The notes: generated from the sequence alone by a model not told the origin. A stretch of DNA of 64,000 nucleotides from an uncultured Clostridia bacterium (GCA_947631405.1 CANRLC010000008.1:1-64000); one strand, 5' to 3'; positions 42,166 through 51,124 are shown, numbered from the stretch's first letter. Program-made: numbers and translations.

Positions 42166-43359
42166 ATGGAGATGTTGCGTTTTGCCGGAACGCCTGATAA
42201 CAGGAAAGTCATTTCCATGTTTTCTGGCGCGATGGGGCTTGATTTAGGCTTGATTAGAAGTGGTCTTGACGTTGTGATTGGGCAAGACCTTGATAAGTTC
42301 TGCGTTGAAACCATGAAAAAAAACGGGCATAGTGTTTTGGAGGGCGATATTAGAAATATTCAAGCCGACGATTTTTTGCAGCTTTCCGGTATGCGGCGCG
42401 GCGAACCTTTTCTGATTTGCGGCGGCCCTCCTTGTCAATCGTTTTCTACAGCCGGTAAACGGTTGGGCATCAATGACCCGCGCGGCAGCCTGTTCATGGA
42501 ATTCATACGGATGATAGATTATATACGGCCTCGCTTTTTCATTATGGAAAACGTCAAAGGGATTATGTCTGCCCCATTAAAACATGTGCCCACGACAGAG
42601 AAAGACGAGGATGACCCGGAGCAGAAACTAGGGACTGTTCTTGAAGTTATTCTATCAAAGTTTGCGCAGTTAGGATACAAGACAGTATACGGATTGCTTG
42701 ATGCTGTCAATTATGGCGTTCCGCAATTCCGAGAAAGATTTGTTTTAGTAGGCAGCCGGGATAACGAAAATATTTTTCTGCCAATGCCAACACACTTTCA
42801 AATGCACCAATCGAAAGAATACAGATGGCATGTTATCGGAGATGTGATTAGAGATTTAGAGGATAACTGTGGTCCATGTCAAACGTTCAGTCCTGAACGA
42901 GCAAGGTTTTTAGATTTGGTGCCGGAAGGCGGAAATTGGAGAGATTTGCCGCCCAATATTCTAAGGGAAGCTATGGGCGGTGCGTATGCGTCCGGCGGCG
43001 GGAAAGTTGGGTTTTACAGGAGACTTGCATACAATCAACCTTCCCCTACTTTAACCACCTCCCCCATGCAGAAGGCCACAATGCTTTGTCACCCCAAAAA
43101 GACCCGTCCATTGAGTATAAAAGAATACGCAAGAATTCAGCAATTCCCTGAAGAATGGGTGTTTTGCGGAAACCTTGCAGCACAGTATAGACAGGTTGGA
43201 AACGCTGTTCCCATAGGTTTAGCGTATGCTATCGGACGGGCTATACAGGCCACCGCCGATAATTCCGCCGAAATCATGACCAAGCGATTCAGAGGAACAA
43301 GCGTCCATCAGAAATTGAAGGATGCTATGGAATTGGGGGGTGTAAGCTATGGCGATTAA
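42166..43359 (+). CDS. DNA (cytosine-5-)-methyltransferase of a type II R-M system
   Basis: This 397-residue enzyme shows the ordered C5-methyltransferase motifs. Motif I is 'SMFSGAMGLDLG' and motif IV is 'GGPPCQSFSTAG' with the catalytic Cys90. Motif VI is 'FIMENVKG' (Glu128), motif VIII is 'NYGVPQFRERFVLVGS', motif IX is 'SIKEYARIQQFPEEW' and motif X is 'YRQVGNAVPIGLAYAIG'. The target recognition domain lies between VIII and IX, around residues 205-310. Codon use is AT-rich, unlike the flanking genes, which points to horizontal transfer. The start at 42166 follows AAGGAGG with tight spacing; the ATG at 42172 is an alternative. It overlaps the nuclease gene by 11 bp. Confidence 0.93.
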   Translation: MEMLRFAGTPDNRKVISMFSGAMGLDLGLIRSGLDVVIGQDLDKFCVETMKKNGHSVLEGDIRNIQADDFLQLSGMRRGEPFLICGGPPCQSFSTAGKRLGINDPRGSLFMEFIRMIDYIRPRFFIMENVKGIMSAPLKHVPTTEKDEDDPEQKLGTVLEVILSKFAQLGYKTVYGLLDAVNYGVPQFRERFVLVGSRDNENIFLPMPTHFQMHQSKEYRWHVIGDVIRDLEDNCGPCQTFSPERARFLDLVPEGGNWRDLPPNILREAMGGAYASGGGKVGFYRRLAYNQPSPTLTTSPMQKATMLCHPKKTRPLSIKEYARIQQFPEEWVFCGNLAAQYRQVGNAVPIGLAYAIGRAIQATADNSAEIMTKRFRGTSVHQKLKDAMELGGVSYGD

Positions 43360-44083
43360 CAATGGCTATGATGAAAAGCAGATCGTTTCTGCCATCGCTA
43401 CCGCGCTTGATGAATTCTATACAAGCTTGATTTCTAAAGTGAATGAACTTGATATAGATAAGGTAATGAAAAGGAAGAACCCTTATCTTTTCCGAGCAAA
43501 AGCCATGAGCGGCGCAGCGCAGATTGTTGACGCTATACTTGCGGCGTTTGTATCATCGTCAGAAGAAACGGTTTTTGGCAATGTCTTTTTTGAGCCGATA
43601 GCATGTGCGGCAGCGCAAGGGAATAAAGCGCTTGCCGAAGGCGTGGACATCATGGTGGAACGCGACGGGGCTATTTACGCAATAGCCGTAAAATCTGGCA
43701 CAAGCGTTTTTAATGCCGACAGCAGAAAAAAGCAGGAACAGAATTTTATGGCTGCGAGCAAACTTGCACAACAGGCGAAAAAGCGTTTCATTCCCATCAT
43801 CGGTTACGGCTATGGCAAGAAAAGGACAAGCAGTCGCGGTATGCCTAAATTCTATCACGAACTGGCGGGCAAGGCGTTTTGGGCTGAATTGACGGGCGAC
43901 GAGGATTTCTATATAAAGCTAATCAAATTGATGGACAAGATTCCCGAAAAATATGTGGAAGAATTTGATGCGGCATATCAACGCGCTGCAAATCGACTTG
44001 TAAAGGAGTTTACGAATCAATTCTGCCTTGAAGATGGCAGTATTGATTGGGAAAAGCTGGTTGTTTTCAATTCCGGAGACTAA
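43349..44083 (+). CDS. PmeII-like type II restriction endonuclease
   Basis: This 244-residue protein resembles the PmeII family. 'KRKNPYLFRAKAMSGAAQIVDAIL' is followed by 'SSSEETVFGNVFFEPIA' and by a probable PD-(D/E)xK core, 'EGVDIMVERDGAIYAIAVKSG', with Asp and Lys in the expected spacing. It would cut the site protected by the overlapping methyltransferase. The family assignment rests on my recognition of these motifs. The gene shares the AT-rich composition of the methyltransferase. The target sequence cannot be predicted. The reading frame is intact, so the system could be functional. Confidence 0.78.
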   Translation: MAINNGYDEKQIVSAIATALDEFYTSLISKVNELDIDKVMKRKNPYLFRAKAMSGAAQIVDAILAAFVSSSEETVFGNVFFEPIACAAAQGNKALAEGVDIMVERDGAIYAIAVKSGTSVFNADSRKKQEQNFMAASKLAQQAKKRFIPIIGYGYGKKRTSSRGMPKFYHELAGKAFWAELTGDEDFYIKLIKLMDKIPEKYVEEFDAAYQRAANRLVKEFTNQFCLEDGSIDWEKLVVFNSGD

Positions 44084-44144
44084 AGGGATCCGCCGCTTAT
44101 TCCATAGTATCTTCAAACATTTTGCTTATTCGTAATTCATGCAA

Positions 44145-44174
44145 ATCCCCCGCCGGTTTCCCGGCGGGGGATTC
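44145..44174. terminator. Bidirectional terminator between the R-M pair and the second importer
   Basis: AATCCCCCGCCGG (44145-44157) and CCGGCGGGGGATT (44162-44174) form a perfect 13-bp stem with a 4-base loop. It lies between the convergent nuclease and solute-binding protein genes. T-runs are weak on both sides. Confidence 0.7.
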
Positions 44175-44221
44175 CTTGTGTCCTTGTGCCTGTGTCGGTT
44201 CGTTTACGGCTTCAGCGCCCA

Positions 44222-45859
44222 TCAACGCTCCGGCAGCTTGGTACACATGCCGTTCTCATAGGCGGCAAGGCGCTCGTCCATGATCTCCTGATAGCCGGCG
44301 TCGAGGAACTCCTGAGAAAGCTCGTCGAACAGCGCGTCGAACTCGGCCGGGTCGCACTTGACCAGCTTGGAGAAGTCCTCCTGCCAGAGGCTGAGCAGCG
44401 TGGCGGTGTACTCGCTCTCGGACTCGATGGCCACGGCGAAGATCGGGTCGGAGTAGGCGAGGCCGTCGTCCGCGATCTTCTTCAGCTCGTAGTAGTGGTC
44501 GAGCAGCGGCTGATAGAAGTCTTGCGGCAGGCCCTGCGGCGTGATCGCAGCGATGCTGTCCTCGATGCCGCCGAGAACCTTCGACGCATGCACGAGGCAG
44601 GTCATGTCGATGTTCATGTTGTGGTTGAGCATCTCTTCGCCCATGTACTCGGCATCGACGATCGGCAGGCCGTCCTCACCCATGGTGTAGGTGACGCCCT
44701 CCACGCCGTTCTCCAGCACAAACAGGTTGTCGGGCTGGATCATCCACTCCATCAGCATCCAAGCGGCCTTCAGCTGATCCTCGCTCGCCAGAGAGGAGAA
44801 GCCCACGATCATGCCGAACGGGTTGTCCGCGCGGACGGCCGGGGTGCAGACGCCCTCTTCGACGCCGGTGTACGCGCTCTCGATCGCCAGCTCGGCGTCG
44901 GGGTTGTTCTCATAGAACGCGGTCAGCCAAGCGACGTTCGCGGCCATGTAGCCGCCGTAGCTGTAGGACTTGCCGTTGATGAAGTCGGTCTGCAGCTGAT
45001 CGGTGGAGGCGCCGGCAGAGTTCTTCTCCAGATCGAACTCGGAGGAGTACCAACCCATGTGATACTCGTCGTTCAGGCGCTTCATCATGCGCTCGGTCGC
45101 ATACCACGGCATGCCCGGGGTGCCCAGAGAAGAATGCATCGCCCACTCGGCCTCATCGACCGGATCGTCGCGGAAGCCAAAGTTCTGGATGTACGCGGCG
45201 GTCGGGATGCCCAAGCCCATCGGGTGCTCGCACAGGCCGGCCTCGATGATCTTGTTGATGGCGTCCTTCTTCTCCTCATAGGAGGTCGGAACGTGATCGT
45301 AGCCCACCTGACGCAGCCAGTCCATGCGCACGAACGTGGCGAAGGTGTAGGTGGTGTTGTAGTACGGACGCTCGGAGAGCACGAAGTAGGTCTCGCCGTT
45401 GATGTCCGTGTAGCCAAGCTGGTTGTTCTCCTCCATCTTGGCGTAGTAGGTCGGCGCGACGGCCTTGAAGGCGTCCAGATCGATGGTCTGCATGGCGCCG
45501 TCGGTAGCCCACTGAGCGACCTTCGGATAGTCGTACTCCATCAGGATGGTGGGGGTATCCTCGGCGGCGATGAGCAGGCTGTACTTGGTCATGACGTCGT
45601 TACGCGGGATGGCCACATAATCCACGTCGATGTTCCACTTGTCGCCGAACTCGGTCTGGATGTACTTCGTCCAGTAGTTGTCGTCCACGGGCGGATAGCC
45701 GGCCTTCGAGCGGTCGTACACGGGAACGGTGATGCGCACCGTCTCCGCGAACGGCTCCCAAGTCTCAGGCACCCAAGACTCGTCCTCTGCGGTCGCCGTG
45801 GCGGCGAACATGGAGAGCACCATGACCAGCGCCATCAGCATCGAAAGCATGCGTTTCAT
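44222..45859 (-). CDS. Extracellular solute-binding protein of the second LplABC-type importer
   Basis: This 545-residue protein has a signal peptide, 'MKRMLSMLMALVMVLSMFAA', with a type I cleavage site after 'ATATA'. There is no Cys near the site, so it is not a lipoprotein. The remainder is an LplA/YtcQ-like sugar-binding protein rich in aromatic residues. The start at 45859 follows AAGGAGG with 7 bp spacing; an upstream in-frame extension is not supported. It is the third gene of a three-gene importer operon and probably takes up an oligosaccharide. How it is held at the membrane is unclear. Confidence 0.9.
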   Translation of the reverse strand: MKRMLSMLMALVMVLSMFAATATAEDESWVPETWEPFAETVRITVPVYDRSKAGYPPVDDNYWTKYIQTEFGDKWNIDVDYVAIPRNDVMTKYSLLIAAEDTPTILMEYDYPKVAQWATDGAMQTIDLDAFKAVAPTYYAKMEENNQLGYTDINGETYFVLSERPYYNTTYTFATFVRMDWLRQVGYDHVPTSYEEKKDAINKIIEAGLCEHPMGLGIPTAAYIQNFGFRDDPVDEAEWAMHSSLGTPGMPWYATERMMKRLNDEYHMGWYSSEFDLEKNSAGASTDQLQTDFINGKSYSYGGYMAANVAWLTAFYENNPDAELAIESAYTGVEEGVCTPAVRADNPFGMIVGFSSLASEDQLKAAWMLMEWMIQPDNLFVLENGVEGVTYTMGEDGLPIVDAEYMGEEMLNHNMNIDMTCLVHASKVLGGIEDSIAAITPQGLPQDFYQPLLDHYYELKKIADDGLAYSDPIFAVAIESESEYTATLLSLWQEDFSKLVKCDPAEFDALFDELSQEFLDAGYQEIMDERLAAYENGMCTKLPER

Positions 45860-45925
45860 TGGGGTTCCTCCTTTTTGATTATTGGAATGGCGGATCTGCA
45901 CCGCCATTGTCCCGAAGGGAATCGG

Positions 45926-46840
45926 TCAGCCCTTGACCGCGCCGATCATCGCGCCCTTGACGAAGTACTTCTGCACGAACGGGTAGACCATGATGATCGG
46001 CAGCGTGGCGAACATGATGGTCGCGGCCTGCAGCACCTCGGGCGTGGAATCCGCCGCGGCGGACTCGGACAGGCTGACCGCGTCGTTGCCGGAGTTGAGC
46101 ACCATGTTGGAGAGCAGGTACTGCAGCGGCTGGAGCGACTTGGTGGTGATGTAGTACTTGGCGTCGGCGTAGGCGTTCCACCGGCCGACCGCGTAGAACA
46201 GAGACAGCGTCGCCAGAATCGGGCCGGAGAGCGGCAGCACGACCTTGTAGAGCGTCTGGATGTGGTTCGCGCCGTCCAGCTTGGCCGCCTCGTACAGGCT
46301 GTCCGGGATGGTCGAGGACATGAACGAGCGCATGATGAGCATGTTGTAGGGCGAGAACGCCAGCGGCAGCACCAGCACCCACATGGTGTTGAGCAGGTGC
46401 AAATCCTTGTAGAGCAGGTATTCCGGGATGAGGCTGGCGCTGAAGTACATCGTGAACATCATGATGAACGCGAAGATGGGCCGGCCCTTGAGGCCCCGGA
46501 TGGAGAGCGGATACGCCGCGCAGATGGTGATCGCCATGCCGATCGCGGTGAACAGCGCGGTCACCACCACGGTGTAGCCCAGCGAGTAGGTGAGCTGGCC
46601 GTCCCTGAAGATCGACTTATACGCGTCGAAGTTGAGCTGCTTCGGCCAGAGGTAGACCGACTTGGAGAGCACCGCCGTGTTGGAAGAAATGCTCTTCGCC
46701 GCGATGTGGATAAAGGGGAGGATGCACGTCAGCGAGAGCAGCAGGATGACGAAGGCGATCACGAAGTCGCTCACGCGCACGCGGTTGACGCCCCTAAACA
46801 GGGACTGCTTGTGCTCATGCTCCGTCTGCGGTTGTTTCAT
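45926..46840 (-). CDS. Carbohydrate ABC transporter permease, LplC type (second importer)
   Basis: This 304-residue permease has six transmembrane segments, an EAA loop with 'IPDSLYEAAKLDGANHIQT' and the LplC-type C-terminus 'YPFVQKYFVKGAMIGAVKG'. It is the partner of the permease encoded 17 bp upstream. AAGGAGG lies 8 bp before the ATG. Like the first importer, this operon encodes no ATPase, so a shared MsmX-like ATPase is presumed. Confidence 0.93.
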   Translation of the reverse strand: MKQPQTEHEHKQSLFRGVNRVRVSDFVIAFVILLLSLTCILPFIHIAAKSISSNTAVLSKSVYLWPKQLNFDAYKSIFRDGQLTYSLGYTVVVTALFTAIGMAITICAAYPLSIRGLKGRPIFAFIMMFTMYFSASLIPEYLLYKDLHLLNTMWVLVLPLAFSPYNMLIMRSFMSSTIPDSLYEAAKLDGANHIQTLYKVVLPLSGPILATLSLFYAVGRWNAYADAKYYITTKSLQPLQYLLSNMVLNSGNDAVSLSESAAADSTPEVLQAATIMFATLPIIMVYPFVQKYFVKGAMIGAVKG

Positions 46841-46857
46841 CGTCTAGCCCTCCTTCC

Positions 46858-47802
46858 TCACAGCAGGCCGTCTTCGCCGAGCGCCTTGGCGACCTTATCG
46901 GAGGCCAGCACGAGGATCAGCCCGACGAGAGACTGGAACAGGCCGACGGCGGTCGCGCGGCTGAAGTTGGAGCCGGCGAGGCCCTTTTCGTAGATGTAGA
47001 TGGCGAGCTGGTACTGGAAGTCCTTGACCTGCACGTTGCCGAACGAGTCGAGCCTCTCGAAGTTGGAACCCATCACGCGGCCGAGGTTCATGATGAGCAG
47101 CGTGACCATCGTGCCGCGGATGCAGGGCAGCGTGACGTTCCAGATCTTGCGCCAGCGGCCCGCGCCGTCGATCGTCGCGGCTTCGTACAGCTCCGCGTCG
47201 ATGCCCGTGATCGCGGCGAGGTAGATGATCGACCCCCAGCCCATGTTCTGCCATACGCCGATGAGCAGGTAGGTGACGGCCCAGTGCCACTTTTCCGTCA
47301 GGAAGGGGATGCCCTTCTCGATCCACCCGGCGTTCATCATCGCCACGTTGACCAGACCCGTCTCCGGCTTGAAGAGCGTCAGCGAGACGGAGGCGATGAT
47401 GACCCACGACAGGAAGTGCGGCAGGTACAGGATGGTCTGGGAGACCTTCTTGTAGCGGTTAAAGCGCAGCTCGTTGAGCATCAGCGCCAGGATGACCGGA
47501 ACCGGGAAGCCCACGATCAGATCGAGGAAATTGAAGATCAGCGAGTTCTTGAGCGCACGATGGAAGTCCTTGTCCTTGAAGACCTTGGCGAAGGTCTCAA
47601 AGCCGACCCATTTGCTGCCGCTGTAGCCCTTGGCGGGCTTGTAGTTCATGAACGCGATGCGCATGCCCGGATAGGCCGCGTACTTGAAGACGATCACGAA
47701 CACGACCGGGATCATCAGCAGCAGATAGAGCTGCCAGTTGTTTTTGAAGTACACCCACGCTTTTCTGCCGCGCAGATCGCGCGAAGGCGTCCGCTCTCGC
47801 AT
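46858..47802 (-). CDS. Carbohydrate ABC transporter permease, LplB type (second importer)
   Basis: This 314-residue permease is of normal length, unlike its counterpart in the first importer. It begins with a basic cytoplasmic segment, then 'LYLLLMIPVVFVIVFKYAAYPG'. It contains the EAA loop 'DAELYEAATIDGAGRWRKI' and ends 'SDKVAKALGEDGLL', all typical of LplB/YteP-type permeases. In B. subtilis YteP serves rhamnogalacturonan disaccharide uptake. It is the first gene of the operon, transcribed away from the AraC-type regulator. Confidence 0.93.
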   Translation of the reverse strand: MRERTPSRDLRGRKAWVYFKNNWQLYLLLMIPVVFVIVFKYAAYPGMRIAFMNYKPAKGYSGSKWVGFETFAKVFKDKDFHRALKNSLIFNFLDLIVGFPVPVILALMLNELRFNRYKKVSQTILYLPHFLSWVIIASVSLTLFKPETGLVNVAMMNAGWIEKGIPFLTEKWHWAVTYLLIGVWQNMGWGSIIYLAAITGIDAELYEAATIDGAGRWRKIWNVTLPCIRGTMVTLLIMNLGRVMGSNFERLDSFGNVQVKDFQYQLAIYIYEKGLAGSNFSRATAVGLFQSLVGLILVLASDKVAKALGEDGLL

Positions 47803-47853
47803 AGGCTCTCCCCCTCGTCTTCCTTTCCTTATGGTGCGATGGATTCTATGCTT

Positions 47854-47913
47854 ATTATATCGTTACGCGGTCGACATTTTCTACAATAAAACAACCATTT
47901 ACATATCATTTTC
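47854..47913 (-). promoter_or_regulatory. Importer promoter region with direct-repeat candidate regulator sites
   Basis: On the minus strand TATAAT (47859-47854) is a clear -10, but no acceptable -35 lies 16-18 bp upstream. Two direct repeats, CATTTTCTACAATA (47875) and CATTTTCGACCATT (47907), share 10 of 14 bases and are 32 bp apart, about three helical turns. This fits activation by the divergent AraC-type protein. It is inference from spacing only. Confidence 0.5.
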
Positions 47914-47937
47914 GACCATTAAAGGCCGAAAAAACCC

Positions 47938-47967
47938 TTGTCTGGCCGCCGATTTTAGTGGTATACT
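47938..47967 (+). promoter_or_regulatory. Sigma-A promoter of the AraC-type regulator
   Basis: TTGTCT (47938-47943) and TATACT (47962-47967) are spaced 18 bp apart, 66 bp before the regulator's start codon. Confidence 0.6.
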
Positions 47968-48033
47968 GATTTCAGGCCCCCGTTTTTGGTTCAATCCGTT
48001 GGAAAAGATGGATAAAAGAAGGAGGAGGGCGCG

Positions 48034-48963
48034 ATGTCCCGGCCTGCCAAGAGCGTCGTCGAATACCGCATCTACGAGCTGGATCCCGCGCGGCCCTTTC
48101 TGTGCCTGTCGGGCGAGAAGTGGCGCATCTCCGACGTGCTCAGCGACCGGCTGCACTTTCACAACTGCATGGAGATCGGCTACTGCCATTCGGACAGCGG
48201 CTTTCTGGGCTTTGAGGACGGGGCGAGCGTATCCTTCAAGGCGCGGGACATCTTCCTCATCCCCCGCTTCGTGCCGCACACGACCTGCTCGGACGCGGGC
48301 TGCCGCAGCCTGTGGAGCTATCTGTTCCTCGACCCGGACGCGCTCGCGCCCGGCGGCGCGCAGCAGGCGAGCCTCGGCGGGCTGATCGGCGACTATTTGC
48401 GCATCACCCCGCAAAGCCATCCCCGGCTCTACTTCCTGTGCCGCTGCCTGCTGGAGGAGGCGACCGCGCCGGGCGAGACCGATCTGCCGATCTTCCTGCT
48501 CTACGCGTCCACGCTGGGCGCGGAGCTGCGCCGCCTGCTCATGCCCGCGGCGCAGGCGGCCCCGTCCAGCCGGAACCGGGCGTTCGCGCTGCGGCCCGCG
48601 CTGGAATACGTCAACGACCACTACATGGAGCCGTGCAACATCGGCAAGCTGGCCGACCTGTGCCACCTGAGCCAGACGCACTTTCGCCGCCTGTTCCTCT
48701 CGATCATGGGCACCTCGCCGCTGCAATACGTCATCCAGCTCCGCATCCGGCAGGCGTGCGTGCTGCTGAGCGTCTCGCAGGATCCGATCACCAGCGTGGC
48801 GCAGGCGGTGGGTATCAACTCCATCTCCAGCTTCAACCGCAACTTTCAGCAGATCATGGGCGTTAGCCCGCAGCAGTACCGCGCCGCCGTACACCCGCGC
48901 GCCGCGCGCGGCCTTCGGCGCATCCTGCCGGCAAAGGGATGGCTCGCGCCGGAGAACCTTTGA
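48034..48963 (+). CDS. AraC family transcriptional regulator of the second importer
   Basis: This 309-residue protein has an N-terminal cupin-like sensing domain (about 20-170, 'LHFHNCMEIGYCHSDSG') and a C-terminal AraC double helix-turn-helix (about 190-290). The latter contains 'IGKLADLCHLSQTHFRRLF' and 'VAQAVGINSISSFNRNFQQIMGVSPQQYR'. It is divergent from the LplBC/binding-protein operon, and the 231-bp gap carries candidate binding repeats. Regulation of that importer by an imported sugar is therefore likely. A terminator follows at 48983. GGAGGAGGG precedes the ATG. Confidence 0.92.
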   Translation: MSRPAKSVVEYRIYELDPARPFLCLSGEKWRISDVLSDRLHFHNCMEIGYCHSDSGFLGFEDGASVSFKARDIFLIPRFVPHTTCSDAGCRSLWSYLFLDPDALAPGGAQQASLGGLIGDYLRITPQSHPRLYFLCRCLLEEATAPGETDLPIFLLYASTLGAELRRLLMPAAQAAPSSRNRAFALRPALEYVNDHYMEPCNIGKLADLCHLSQTHFRRLFLSIMGTSPLQYVIQLRIRQACVLLSVSQDPITSVAQAVGINSISSFNRNFQQIMGVSPQQYRAAVHPRAARGLRRILPAKGWLAPENL

Positions 48964-48982
48964 TTTCAAAAGACACAAAGGA

Positions 48983-49021
48983 GCCTTTTCCCCCGCGAGG
49001 AAGGAAAAAGGCATCTTTTTG
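48983..49021 (+). terminator. Terminator of the AraC-type gene
   Basis: GCCTTTT (48983-48989) pairs with AAAAAGGC (49005-49012) and is followed by ATCTTTTT. It lies 20 bp past the regulator stop, between convergent genes. Confidence 0.75.
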
Positions 49022-49030
49022 AAAAACCGC

Positions 49031-49774
49031 TCAGTTCATCGCCGCGCCGTCCACGGAGAGGATGGTGCCGGTGATGTAGCTCGCCATGTCGCTGGCGAGG
49101 AAGAGGAAGGCGTTGGCGACCTCCTGCGGCTCGCCGACGCGGCGCAGCGGGATCGGCGCGCTGATGCGCTCCACCATGTCCTTGGGCAGCGCGGCGACCA
49201 TGTCCGTGCGGGTGACGCCCGGCGCGACCGCGTTCACGCGGATGTTGTCCGGGCCAAGCTCGCGCGCGAGGCTCTTGGTCATGCCGTTGACGGCGAACTT
49301 CGACGCCGGATAGCCGACGCCCGCAGGCTGGCCGTAGAGGCTGACCATCGAGCTGGTGTTCACGATCGCGCCGCCGCCCTGCGCCTTCATGATCGGCGCG
49401 ACCGCGCGGCAGCCGTTGAAGACGGCCTTCACGTTCAGATCCATGATGTTGGAGAACGCGGCCGGGTCGTAGGCGTAGAGCGGCTCGCGCGCGGAGATGC
49501 CCGCGTTGTTGACGAGGATGTCCACGCGGCCAAACTTCTCGCACACGGCCTTGACGGCGGCCTCGACGGCGGCGTAGTCGGTCAAATCGGGCGACATGCC
49601 GACGACGGGCCAGTCGGCGTTCTCCGCGCGCAGCTGCGCGAGCGCCTTATCGACGGTCTCCTGACGGGAGCCGAAGAGCGCGACCTTCGCGCCGTTTTGC
49701 AGGAACGTGCGCACGACGGCGAAGCCGATGCCGCGCGTGCCGCCGGTGACGATGGCGACCTTGTTCTGAAGCAT
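49031..49774 (-). CDS. SDR-family oxidoreductase (FabG-like)
   Basis: This 247-residue short-chain dehydrogenase has the cofactor motif 'TGGTRGIG', the structural 'NNAG' and the catalytic Ser in 'NTSSMVS'. Tyr/Lys are in 'YPASK', and the C-terminal 'SYITGTILSVDGAAMN' is typical. It reduces or oxidises a carbonyl/alcohol using NAD(P)H. Residues resemble both 3-oxoacyl-ACP reductase and sugar or alcohol dehydrogenases. The location near glycan genes and away from fatty-acid genes slightly favours a sugar or uronate substrate. The function is otherwise unassigned. Confidence 0.88.
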   Translation of the reverse strand: MLQNKVAIVTGGTRGIGFAVVRTFLQNGAKVALFGSRQETVDKALAQLRAENADWPVVGMSPDLTDYAAVEAAVKAVCEKFGRVDILVNNAGISAREPLYAYDPAAFSNIMDLNVKAVFNGCRAVAPIMKAQGGGAIVNTSSMVSLYGQPAGVGYPASKFAVNGMTKSLARELGPDNIRVNAVAPGVTRTDMVAALPKDMVERISAPIPLRRVGEPQEVANAFLFLASDMASYITGTILSVDGAAMN

Positions 49775-49870
49775 GGGAAAGACCTCCTTTTGATGTGCCT
49801 TATGTTGCCAATTCTATCGCGAACCGCGCCTCCCGCGCGGGGAGAAGCGGGCGTGATCGAGAGGGGCGCG

Positions 49871-51085
49871 TCAGTCCACGTTGTGGCACAGCGCGATGAT
49901 GAGCACGTCCTCCGAGGACGGGCTTTTGACGAAGTAATCGGTCGTCTGCACCGTGCGGTAGACGCCGTCGTCGCCGATCTGCCGGGTGACGGCGCAGACC
50001 TTCTTTTCGCCGCGCGCGTGCGCCGCAAAGAGGTTTTCGCGGCTGAACGCGGTGCGGAATTTCTCCTGATCGTCCGGGTACATGGTCAAAGAGCCGTGGT
50101 AGATCAGCTCGTCGAACGCGCCGGTGGACGGGCAGGACGTCTGCGTGAAGTTCTGGTATTCCATCATGTAGTAGCTGTTGCGCGTCAGGTTCGCCATGAT
50201 GACCAGCGAGTATTCGCAGAACACGGCGTCCAGCAGCAGCTGCGTGGCGCTGGCCGACGCCTGCGTCACGAGGATGTCCTCCGCCTCGCTCTGCACGCCG
50301 CCGCGCTCGAACTGCGCGCGCATCTCCGCCTCCGGCATCGGCTTGCCGAAGATGAAGCCCTGAATGGTATCGCAGCCGCAGGTGCGCAAGAAGCCCAGCT
50401 GCTCCTTGGTCTCCACGCCCTCCGCGACGGCCGTCAGGTGGAGCCTGTGCGCGAAGGCGATGATGCTCTCCAGCACGGTGCGCTCCTTCTCATCCTCGCA
50501 GTTGTGGGAGAGCAGCGATTTATCCAGCTTGAGCACGTCCGCCTGTACGTCCTTGACGAAGCTGAGCGAGGACAGACCGCTGCCGAAGTCGTCGATGGCG
50601 ACGCGGAAGCCCTCGGCGTGGATGTCGTCGATCAGCGCGATGATGCGCTCCGGGCGGTCGACGAGGGCGGACTCGGTGATCTCCACCTCGATGAACCGGT
50701 GCGGCACGCCGTATTCGTCCACCGTGCGCACGAGCGTGGGCACGAAGTCGTCCTCGTAGACGTGGATGCGCGAGAAGTTGACCGAGATCGCCTTGCGGTG
50801 TACGCCGTCCGCCTTGAGGCGGCGCAAAAAGTCGCAGGTCTTGCGCAGCATGTGCCAGTCCAGCTCGAGGATGCCGCGGTTTTCCTCCAGCCGGGGCACG
50901 AACATCGCGGGCGAGAGGATCGCGCCGTCGGGGCGGATCCAGCGCACGAGCGCCTCCGCGCCCTCGAGCTTGCCGGTCACGGCGTTCACCTTGGGCTGAT
51001 AATAGGGCGTCAGCTCGCCGTTTTGAAGCGCGGCGTGAAAGGCGTCCATGAACGCCTGCTCGCTTCCAAAGGCCGTGGTCTCCAT
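49871..51085 (-). CDS. EAL-domain c-di-GMP phosphodiesterase with C-terminal sensory-like domain
   Basis: This 404-residue protein starts directly with an EAL domain (about 15-255). Catalytic and metal residues are present: 'EALVRW', 'ISVNFS', 'EITESA', 'DDFGSGLSSLSF', 'KLDKSLL' and 'EGVETKEQL'. It should therefore hydrolyse c-di-GMP to pGpG. The last roughly 140 residues form a PAS-like domain with 'YPDDQEKFRTAFSRENL', a segment often seen at the N-terminus of clostridial GGDEF proteins. There is no membrane segment and no GGDEF domain. The start is supported by its position just after AAAGAGGG. Confidence 0.88.
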   Translation of the reverse strand: METTAFGSEQAFMDAFHAALQNGELTPYYQPKVNAVTGKLEGAEALVRWIRPDGAILSPAMFVPRLEENRGILELDWHMLRKTCDFLRRLKADGVHRKAISVNFSRIHVYEDDFVPTLVRTVDEYGVPHRFIEVEITESALVDRPERIIALIDDIHAEGFRVAIDDFGSGLSSLSFVKDVQADVLKLDKSLLSHNCEDEKERTVLESIIAFAHRLHLTAVAEGVETKEQLGFLRTCGCDTIQGFIFGKPMPEAEMRAQFERGGVQSEAEDILVTQASASATQLLLDAVFCEYSLVIMANLTRNSYYMMEYQNFTQTSCPSTGAFDELIYHGSLTMYPDDQEKFRTAFSRENLFAAHARGEKKVCAVTRQIGDDGVYRTVQTTDYFVKSPSSEDVLIIALCHNVD

Positions 51086-51124
51086 GCGTGTTCCCTCTTT
51101 CCTGTGTCGCTTTCCCGCCGGGTC

